From Desulfobacteraceae bacterium (GTDB lineage: Bacteria; Desulfobacterota; DSM-4660; Desulfatiglandales; JALVMZ01): a DNA stretch of 13,102 nt. The stretch spans positions 1-13,102 of the forward strand of contig JALVMZ010000322.1 in the NCBI GenBank assembly GCA_027032655.1, in the 5' to 3' direction. Shown here piece after piece: positions 7,420 through 13,102 of this stretch. The notes under the pieces are model-generated. The model had not been told where the DNA came from, searched no databases, and saw nothing but the letters and a program-made list of their open reading frames with translations. The position numbers and the translations under genes were made by a program. Each line of letters opens with the position of its first letter. Position 1 is the stretch's first letter.

Positions 7420-7434
7420 TTCCTTAAGGAAGGG
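7420..7434 (+). promoter_or_regulatory. Shine-Dalgarno of the pilus ATPase gene embedded in a 12-bp palindrome
   Basis: AAGGAAGGG at 7426-7434 is a strong ribosome-binding site eight bases before the ATG at 7443 and fixes that start. Its first half belongs to TTCCTTAAGGAA (7420-7431), a perfect palindrome that could be a protein-binding site or could form intermolecular RNA pairing; as a hairpin it has no loop. Upstream, 7361-7420 is nearly all A/T, with TTGAAT at 7372-7377 and TATATA at 7399-7404 (21 apart), so no clear sigma-70 pair is seen. Confidence 0.5.
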
Positions 7435-7442
7435 AAGCTTCT

Positions 7443-9785
7443 ATGGTAACAACGACGAAAAAAATCTCTGGAACAAGGCCAGATGCTGGCCATGGTATGA
7501 GCAAGGAGAGTATCCTTGCTGCACAACTGGAATACCAGAAAAAACTCATCGAGATCACAAATAAGATTCATTCTGCACAGGATACCAATGACATATTGCT
7601 TAATTTACAGGGAGAGATACTTAAGCTATTTGATGCAGACAGGATTACCATATATGTGGTGGATGGTGTAAAAAAGCAGATAGTATCAAGATTCAAGACA
7701 GGGGATGAAATAAATGAGATAAGGGTTTCCATCAGTCCTGAAAGTATTGCAGGATATGCGGTTTCGTCAGGCAAGGTGGTAAATATAAGAGATGCCTATG
7801 ATCAGGAAGAGCTCAAAAGGATAAATCCATCACTTAAGTTTGATAGTAGCTGGGATAAGAAGTCAGGATACCGAACAAAACAGGTTCTTGTAGCACCAAT
7901 TACATTTAATAAATACATTCTGGGAGCTATCCAGTTAATAAACAAGAAAGATGACACTCCTTTTAGCAGAGAGGATCAGAATGCTGTCCTTGAGATAGCC
8001 AAGGTTCTGGGAATAGCCTTTTACAAGAATCAGAAGGCAGTTCAGAGAAAAAGACCCACCAAGTTTGATTACCTGATTCAAAATAATATCATATCAGACA
8101 AGGATCTTGAACAGGCAATGGTTACTGCAAGGAAGACCAAAAAGACTGTAGAAAGTGTTATGATGAGTGATTTTCATGTATCAAAGGAGGATATAGGGAA
8201 GTCCCTTGCCAATTATTATAAGACCAGATTCATTCCATATGATGATAAGATGGTAATCCCTGGAGAGCTCTTGAAGGGGTTAAAGCCAACATTTCTGAAA
8301 AGAAATGCATTTGTGCCTGTGGCCCGTTCCAATAACAAAGTGATAATTGCCATGGAAAATCCTGACTTTCTTCCTGCAAGGGATGTGATAAGAAGACTTA
8401 TACCTGGTAAGGATTATGAATACTGTGTTGCACTGAGAGAGGATATATATAAGATGATAGACCTTTTCTTTGGCATAGCAACCACTGAAATCATGAGTGG
8501 TTCTGAGAGTATTGAGGATATTCTTGGGAAGCTGGAGTATCAGGAAGATGAAGAAATGGATGAAGAGGCACATTCTGTAAGTGAAGAGGATAGTGCCATA
8601 GTTCAACTGGTAAATAAGATGATCATAGATGCATATAATAGAAATGCATCTGATATCCATATTGAACCAAGGCAGGGCAAGGCAAACGCAGTGATAAGAT
8701 TCAGAGTGGATGGTGCATGCCAGATATATCAGACCATCCCATACACATACAAAAGGGCAATTGTTTCAAGACTCAAGATAATGTCCGATCTTGATATATC
8801 AGAGAGGAGGCTCCCTCAGGATGGTAAGATAAAGTTCAAAAAGTTTGCGCCTCTGGACATAGAGCTCCGTGTTGCCACCATTCCCACTGCAGGTGGAAAT
8901 GAGGATGTGGTCCTGAGGCTCCTGGCAGCAGGTGAGCCCATACCTCTGGATAAGATGGATATGAGTGAGAGAAATTACAGGGAATTTATCAATATCATTA
9001 CAAAGCCTTATGGTATTGTGCTTGTGGTGGGGCCGACCGGTAGTGGTAAAACGACCACCCTCCATGCAGCCCTTCACTATATAAATAAGCCAGAGGTAAA
9101 GATCTGGACTGCAGAGGACCCGGTGGAGATAACCCAGGAGGGACTCAGACAGGTTCAGGTAAATCCCAAGATCGGTTTTGACTTTGCCACTGCAATGAGG
9201 GCATTCCTCCGTGCTGACCCTGATGTGATAATGGTAGGTGAGATGAGGGACCATGAAACAGTGGCAACGGGTATTGAGGCATCCCTTACTGGCCATCTGG
9301 TCTTCAGCACACTTCATACCAACAGTGCACCTGAGACCATCACAAGATTGCTGGACATGGGAATGGACCCATTCAATTTCGCGGATGCACTGCTTGGTAT
9401 CCTGGCTCAGAGGCTTGTAAGAACCCTTTGTAAAGATTGTAAGGAGAAATACCATCCCTCCCAGGATGAGTATGATGCCCTGAGGAGGGCCTATGATGGC
9501 GATTTTGATGCACTTGGCTTTGAATATAACAGTGATTTTGTCCTCTATCGCCCAAAGGGATGTCCCAATTGTGGAAATACGGGCTACAGGGGAAGGACAG
9601 GCCTTCATGAACTTCTTATTGGCACTGATGAGATGAAGAGCCTCATACAGGGCAGGGCCAAGATGGAGGAGTTACGAAAGCAGGCCATAAAGGATGGTAT
9701 GACCACCCTTATGCAGGACGGTATCAGAAAGGTCCTCCTTGGACAGACCGATCTTGTGCAGGTAAGAAAGGTCTGTATCAAATAG
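7443..9785 (+). CDS. Type IV pilus/type II secretion assembly ATPase (PilB/GspE family) with N-terminal GAF domain
   Basis: Cytoplasmic hexameric motor ATPase family that powers pilus extension or type II secretion. The order is: a predicted helical start, a GAF sensor domain (about 45-195, ending in PITFNKYILGAIQLINKKD and an Fx-REDQ helix), an MshEN/GSPII_E_N domain (about 205-345), an acidic linker (about 357-383), then the ATPase core. Walker A GPTGSGKTT is at 530-538, the Asp box WTAEDPVE at 555-562, Walker B PDVIMVGEMRD at 593-603 and the His box STLHTN at 622-627. C663, C666, C707 and C710 form the zinc-binding tetracysteine. At 780 residues it is about 200 longer than E. coli-type PilB/GspE because of the GAF domain. 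It stands alone, with no pilC, pilT or pilin nearby, so pilus versus secretion use is unresolved. Confidence 0.92.
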   Translation: MVTTTKKISGTRPDAGHGMSKESILAAQLEYQKKLIEITNKIHSAQDTNDILLNLQGEILKLFDADRITIYVVDGVKKQIVSRFKTGDEINEIRVSISPESIAGYAVSSGKVVNIRDAYDQEELKRINPSLKFDSSWDKKSGYRTKQVLVAPITFNKYILGAIQLINKKDDTPFSREDQNAVLEIAKVLGIAFYKNQKAVQRKRPTKFDYLIQNNIISDKDLEQAMVTARKTKKTVESVMMSDFHVSKEDIGKSLANYYKTRFIPYDDKMVIPGELLKGLKPTFLKRNAFVPVARSNNKVIIAMENPDFLPARDVIRRLIPGKDYEYCVALREDIYKMIDLFFGIATTEIMSGSESIEDILGKLEYQEDEEMDEEAHSVSEEDSAIVQLVNKMIIDAYNRNASDIHIEPRQGKANAVIRFRVDGACQIYQTIPYTYKRAIVSRLKIMSDLDISERRLPQDGKIKFKKFAPLDIELRVATIPTAGGNEDVVLRLLAAGEPIPLDKMDMSERNYREFINIITKPYGIVLVVGPTGSGKTTTLHAALHYINKPEVKIWTAEDPVEITQEGLRQVQVNPKIGFDFATAMRAFLRADPDVIMVGEMRDHETVATGIEASLTGHLVFSTLHTNSAPETITRLLDMGMDPFNFADALLGILAQRLVRTLCKDCKEKYHPSQDEYDALRRAYDGDFDALGFEYNSDFVLYRPKGCPNCGNTGYRGRTGLHELLIGTDEMKSLIQGRAKMEELRKQAIKDGMTTLMQDGIRKVLLGQTDLVQVRKVCIK

Positions 9786-10844
9786 CTATGGATACTGGCC
9801 AGGGTAAAAGAGGCCTTCTGTTTCATCAAATCCAAACATGAGATTCATGTTCTGAATTGCATTTCCTGCCTGACCTTTCAGAAGATTATCAATCATGCTG
9901 ATGATGATGAAGGTATGGGATCTCCTGTCATAATTGATGGAGATGTTGCAGAAGTTGCTCCCCCTTACATCCGTGCTGAGACCAGGACCTGATTCAAGGA
10001 TTCGTATAAAAGGCTCATCTCTATAAAATGACTTATAAGCATCAATTGCTGATTTGAGGTTCTGCCCGGCAGTTGCCCTCGCATAGATAGTGCTCAGTAT
10101 CCCCCTTGAAAGTGGCACCACATGAGGTGTAAATGTAATGTGCAGGCTCCTGTTTGAGATAATTTCAAGCTGCTTTTCAATTTCAATTACATGTTGATGT
10201 TCCCCGATTCTATAAGCATTCATTGCCTCATATCTTGCAGGATAATGAAATTGTGGCCTGGGATTTCTTCCTGCACCTGATACCCCTGTCTTTGCATCAC
10301 ATATTATACCTTCTGGCTCTATTATTTCTGATTTCAGCCCCGGTGCAAGCCCCAGAATACAGGAAACCGCAAAGCATCCGGGATTTCCCACAATCCTTGC
10401 CTGCGATATCTTATCCCTGTTTATCTCTGGAAGTCCATATACAGTATCCTTTAGGAGGTCAGGGGATGAATGCCCCTTTTCCCTCCCTATTCTTGCGGCA
10501 TATTCTGTATAATCTTCCAGATCATTAAATCTGAAGTCCCCACTGTAATCAATAATCTTTGCTCCCCTATCAAGCCAGTATCCTGCCTCAACCTGCCCCA
10601 CTCCATCGGGGGTTGCAAAAAATACCACATCAGGACTATCTATGTTTTCCGTATCTTCAGGCGGAATCACCGTAAGGTTACAGAATCCCTCCAGATGTGG
10701 ATGAAGTCTGGTTATCTTCTCACCTGCCCCTTGCTTGTCAATAAGTGCAATAATCTCAACCCCGGGGTGTCGTAACAGTATCTCAATGGCACCAGCCCCC
10801 CCATAGCCTCCGGCACCTATTATGCATGCCTTAATCCTGTTCAT
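9786..10844 (-). CDS. argC: N-acetyl-gamma-glutamyl-phosphate reductase
   Basis: Third step of arginine biosynthesis: NADPH-dependent reduction of N-acetyl-glutamyl phosphate to the semialdehyde, in the cytoplasm. The Rossmann start reads IIGAGGYGGAGAIEILLRHP (8-27). FFATPDGVG (75-83) and DYSGDFRF (99-106) are conserved, GNPGCFAV (153-160) contains the thioester-forming C157, and KTGVSGAGRNP and EHQHVIEIE (215-223) complete the active site. Length 352 fits the family. It is last in the minus-strand cluster, 20 bases after the YchF-like gene, and no other arginine gene is in the window. Its TAG stop directly abuts the TAG of the convergent pilus ATPase gene. Confidence 0.95.
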   Translation of the reverse strand: MNRIKACIIGAGGYGGAGAIEILLRHPGVEIIALIDKQGAGEKITRLHPHLEGFCNLTVIPPEDTENIDSPDVVFFATPDGVGQVEAGYWLDRGAKIIDYSGDFRFNDLEDYTEYAARIGREKGHSSPDLLKDTVYGLPEINRDKISQARIVGNPGCFAVSCILGLAPGLKSEIIEPEGIICDAKTGVSGAGRNPRPQFHYPARYEAMNAYRIGEHQHVIEIEKQLEIISNRSLHITFTPHVVPLSRGILSTIYARATAGQNLKSAIDAYKSFYRDEPFIRILESGPGLSTDVRGSNFCNISINYDRRSHTFIIISMIDNLLKGQAGNAIQNMNLMFGFDETEGLFYPGQYP

Positions 10845-10864
10845 GTCCTCATCTCCCGTGCAGT

Positions 10865-11893
10865 CTATATATTAAACCTGAACTGTATTATGTCCCCATC
10901 CTGCACAATATAATCCTTCCCTTCAAGCCTGAATTTGCCCGCCTTTCTTGCCTCGTTAAAAGAGCCTGTTTTTTTCAGATCATCAAATGAGATCACCTCT
11001 GCCCGGATGAATCCCTTTTTCATATCTGAATGCACTGTGCCGGCTGCATCAAGTGCAGTTGTTCCCTTTGTGATTGACCATGCCCTTGCTTCCTGATTTA
11101 CCACAGTAAAAAATGATATTAGATTCAGGATTTGATAAGACCTTTTTATAATTCTATCAAGGGTTGAGCCTTTTATATTGTATGCTATTTTAAATTCTTC
11201 AGCTTCATCGGGTTCAAGAGCTGAAATATCCCTTTCAAGTTTGGCCCTTAATACCATCATATCTATCTTTTCAGGTTGTATTTTCCATTCAGGGGGATCT
11301 TCATTTTCATCATCATTATTTATAATGAGTAACATGGGTTTTGCCGTGAGAAAACCATAACCCCTTATAATGGGAGAAGAGCTTATTTCAGGCTCGATCC
11401 TTATGGGTCTATTGTCCTCAAGGAGTTCCTTGCATCTCTTTACTATCTCATATTCCTTCTCATCAATCTTTTTGCCTTTTTGGCTTTCAGATTCCATCCT
11501 CTGGATTCTCTTATCTGCTATTACCAGATCATTGAATATCATTTCTTCCTCTAATTTCCAGAAATCCTTTTCTGAAGATGGTTCTGGCAGGGCCCGGGTT
11601 TTGAAATTCCTGATCACATGTATCAGGGCATCACACTCCCTCACAGTGCCCCAGTTCTTAATTTCAGCACCTGATCGTTCTGTTGGCAGTATATACTCAA
11701 TTACTGCAAAAGTGGTCTTCTTGGGTTTTAGAAGATCCGAGAGGAATATTAACCTTTCATCCACTACTTTGATGGATGCTATTCTCTTATCCCCTCTTAA
11801 TCTCCCTTCCTGTCCCTCTCCCCTCAAACCTGTAAGGGTTTCAAAAATAGTGGTTCTTCCTGATTGTGGAAGGCCGATTATTCCCAGTTTCAT
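10865..11893 (-). CDS. Degenerate YchF/OLA1-like protein with C-terminal TGS (DUF933) domain
   Basis: The C-terminus is clearly that of YchF: FFTVVNQEARAW (261-272), ITKGTTALDAAGTVHSDMKK (274-293), GFIRAEVISFDD and GKDYIVQDGDIIQFRF. Canonical YchF is a ribosome-associated P-loop ATPase. Here the N-terminal site is altered. The P-loop reads GLPQSGRT (7-14), with R13 instead of the invariant lysine; the G3 position that should read DxAGL reads EYILPT (66-71); and the NxxE-type G4 region reads INNDDEN (191-197). A long helical insertion (about 108-165) is kept. At 342 residues it is slightly shorter than typical YchF (about 363). It is probably a paralogue with weak or no nucleotide hydrolysis. 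Start ATG overlaps the upstream smr stop (ATGA). Confidence 0.82.
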   Translation of the reverse strand: MKLGIIGLPQSGRTTIFETLTGLRGEGQEGRLRGDKRIASIKVVDERLIFLSDLLKPKKTTFAVIEYILPTERSGAEIKNWGTVRECDALIHVIRNFKTRALPEPSSEKDFWKLEEEMIFNDLVIADKRIQRMESESQKGKKIDEKEYEIVKRCKELLEDNRPIRIEPEISSSPIIRGYGFLTAKPMLLIINNDDENEDPPEWKIQPEKIDMMVLRAKLERDISALEPDEAEEFKIAYNIKGSTLDRIIKRSYQILNLISFFTVVNQEARAWSITKGTTALDAAGTVHSDMKKGFIRAEVISFDDLKKTGSFNEARKAGKFRLEGKDYIVQDGDIIQFRFNI

Positions 11894-12558
11894 CCTCTTC
11901 TCCTGAGGAGCACATAGATCGCCCCCGGTCCTCCATCATATGGTCTTGCTGTTGCAAATGCAAGGACAATTCTACGGGCCGGACCCCTATTAAGCCAGAG
12001 AGGGAGCATCTCCTTTAAAACAGGGTAGTTTTGAGGTGAGTTAAGTCCTCTGCCATGGATAATCAGAACGCACCTTATACCCTTTCTGTAACAGCTTATC
12101 AGGAACTCCCTTATTCTCATCTCCGCCTCTTTCCTGGTCATACCGTGAAGATCAATATAGTCCTGATACCTTATCCTGCCCTTTTTCAGTTTTTTCATTA
12201 TCTTCTGGCTTATTCCCCTGACACATCCCTCCATATATTCATCGCTGAATGTGATATCCATCTCCACAGCCCCCTTTACAAGGGCCTGAAGTTGTTCAAG
12301 GGTGTCTCTGACATCATCTGGAGGTGGGTGATTTGGCCTCTTATCAGATTTTGGAATCCTTATGTGTATTTGTCTGGTATCAGAGAGGGGAATTACTCCT
12401 GCCATTGCCTCCCTGAAATACTTCTCGTCCTCATCTATAAGTGAGAGGTTTTTATCTTCTGTGAACTCCTGTGCCCTCTTAATCCTGCTGGATTTTTCAA
12501 GCAATGCCTTTAGGTTATGAAAGGCAGGATTAAATCTATCATCTTTAGGTTTCTTCAT
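11890..12558 (-). CDS. Smr-domain protein (SmrA/SmrB-like, putative endonuclease)
   Basis: The C-terminal half is an Smr domain: IDLHGMTRKEAEMRIREFL (135-153, with the DLHG motif at 136-139), VLIIHGRGLNS (164-174, HGRG) and the closing GGPGAIYVLLRRRG. The N-terminal half has the DEDEKYFREAMAGVIPL segment (42-58) seen in proteobacterial stand-alone Smr proteins. E. coli SmrB cuts mRNA at collided ribosomes; other Smr domains nick DNA or RNA. The assignment to ribosome rescue is inference. Length 222 fits SmrB-like proteins rather than MutS2, since there is no MutS core. The start ATG lacks a clear Shine-Dalgarno, but no better start keeps the conserved N-terminal segment. It overlaps the YchF-like gene by four bases. 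Confidence 0.85.
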   Translation of the reverse strand: MKKPKDDRFNPAFHNLKALLEKSSRIKRAQEFTEDKNLSLIDEDEKYFREAMAGVIPLSDTRQIHIRIPKSDKRPNHPPPDDVRDTLEQLQALVKGAVEMDITFSDEYMEGCVRGISQKIMKKLKKGRIRYQDYIDLHGMTRKEAEMRIREFLISCYRKGIRCVLIIHGRGLNSPQNYPVLKEMLPLWLNRGPARRIVLAFATARPYDGGPGAIYVLLRRRG

Positions 12559-12613
12559 TATAAGAGACTCTGGAATTTATATGCTCATCACCATTAAAAG
12601 GCATTTGATTTAA

Positions 12614-13081
12614 TTATTTCATATGGTAAATTTTGGAAAATTCCTTAAGAAGTGATTTAAGTTTTTCCGTATATTTCTTATCCACATTCTGTTTTACCTT
12701 CATTGCATAATAGGAAAGAAGATGAATAAGTTTTAGTTTTTTCAGATATTTATCATACGATTCTTTATTGACATTTGATACGGGTTTTATCCTCTGAGTC
12801 AAGAAGTATTTCCAGAGAATCATCTGAAATTTTGTTGCATGTTCTTCCTTGTTAATTATCCATCGCATAAGCTGATTTTTATCCAGAGCAGTCTCTTTTC
12901 CAGTTAATGATTTTATCATATCTATTGATTTTTCCATGGTTGTTATCTGCTCTTCCAACAGATGGATTCGCATCTCGTCATCATAAATTCCGCATGGAAC
13001 CTGGCAATGGGCAAAGGCATTAGCCCGAAAGATTCCTAAGAATAAAATAATAAGAAAAAATAAAGATAATACTCTTCCCAT
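12614..13081 (-). CDS. sodN: Nickel superoxide dismutase with Sec signal peptide
   Basis: NiSOD dismutes superoxide using one nickel bound by the first residues of the mature chain. Residues 1-24 form a Sec signal peptide (MGR, a long hydrophobic run, then the AFA cleavage site). The mature chain would begin HCQVPCGIYDD, matching the Ni-hook H-C-x-x-P-C-G-x-Y: H25, C26, C30 and Y33 are positions 1, 2, 6 and 9. The rest is helical with MRWIINKEEHATKF (72-85) and LWKYFLTQRIKP (89-100), matching the NiSOD helical bundle; the predicted mature length is 131, slightly longer than the 117 of Streptomyces. GGGAGGG lies six bases before ATG. No sodX peptidase or nickel gene is in the window. Hand-counted GC is about 33% versus about 47-52% in sampled stretches of pilB and smr. 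Confidence 0.9.
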   Translation of the reverse strand: MGRVLSLFFLIILFLGIFRANAFAHCQVPCGIYDDEMRIHLLEEQITTMEKSIDMIKSLTGKETALDKNQLMRWIINKEEHATKFQMILWKYFLTQRIKPVSNVNKESYDKYLKKLKLIHLLSYYAMKVKQNVDKKYTEKLKSLLKEFSKIYHMK

Positions 13082-13102
13082 TGTTTCCCTCCCAAATATT
13101 TT

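Noticed and set aside
8799..9608. A long minus-strand open frame opposite the PilB-like ATPase core (269 codons).
   Set aside because: The plus-strand frame holds all Walker and zinc motifs; the antisense translation is rich in Cys, His and Met with no recognisable domain and no ribosome-binding site.
10223..10775. Plus-strand open frames opposite argC, one with hydrophobic stretches.
   Set aside because: They lie antisense to intact ArgC motifs and lack credible ribosome-binding sites.
11370..11906. A plus-strand open frame of 178 codons opposite the YchF-like gene.
   Set aside because: Serine- and leucine-rich translation typical of an antisense shadow; the minus strand encodes a clear TGS protein.
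12555..12560. A perfect TATAAT on the minus strand overlapping the smr start codon.
   Set aside because: No matching -35 hexamer at 16-18 bases, and transcription from it would begin inside the smr coding sequence and lose its start.
12559..12613. Terminator or small RNA between sodN and smr.
   Set aside because: The 55 bases contain no convincing stem-loop or T-run; operon read-through is as likely.
1..13102. Defence system, CRISPR array, prophage or integrated element.
   Set aside because: All genes longer than 200 bases belong to core families; no repeat-spacer pattern, integrase, transposase or tRNA-adjacent attachment site was seen.

Overview
The window looks like a chromosomal core region of a Gram-negative bacterium, most likely from the former Deltaproteobacteria (Desulfobacterota) or a nearby lineage. 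That placement is an inference: there is no rRNA or marker phylogeny here. It rests on a heptose kinase for LPS inner core, a GAF-PilB type IV pilus ATPase, a DUF4416 gene, a RemA-type DUF370 gene next to yicC and gmk, and base composition in the low-to-mid 40s % GC with heavy AGG/AGA and ATA use. Fifteen protein genes are supported, one cut by the left edge. I see no tRNA, rRNA, CRISPR array, transposase or phage gene.

Layout. (1) 1-137, minus: N-terminus of an EamA/DMT-type membrane transporter running off the edge. (2) 138-471: a 334-base gene-free stretch rich in repeats, with an 11-bp inverted repeat near the transporter start, a perfect 14-bp inverted repeat pair (286-299/439-452) and, inside that pair, a REP-like palindromic element (317-391). 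(3) 472-5886, plus: a tightly packed seven-gene run, rfaE1 (hldA), ugd, DUF4416, yicC, remA, gmk, rlmB, with gaps of 20 bases or less and one 26-base overlap. It joins surface-sugar supply (heptose phosphate, UDP-glucuronate) to RNA and nucleotide housekeeping. (4) 7276-5894, minus: tatD then maf. (5) 7277-7442: an AT-rich divergent promoter region. (6) 7443-9785, plus: a single-gene PilB-like ATPase with an N-terminal GAF domain. (7) 13081-9786, minus: a nickel superoxide dismutase with a Sec signal peptide, an Smr-domain protein, a degenerate YchF-like protein and argC.

How the genes work together. The first operon feeds envelope polysaccharide synthesis and carries the yicC-remA-gmk block also known from Firmicutes. 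The last cluster pairs two probable ribosome-linked proteins (Smr and YchF-like, overlapping by 4 bases) with an arginine biosynthesis enzyme; the AT-rich sodN upstream may be a separately acquired oxidative-stress gene. Convergent ends (rlmB/maf, pilB/argC) are separated by 7 and 0 bases with no visible terminator hairpin.

Most of the window is ordinary. The items most worth a second look are the exported NiSOD, in which normal signal-peptidase cleavage would itself create the Ni-hook; the YchF-like protein with a damaged nucleotide-binding site; the composite repeat upstream of rfaE1; and the PilB whose MshEN domain seems to have lost its c-di-GMP motif while gaining a GAF domain. I did not find a convincing wholly undescribed multi-gene system.
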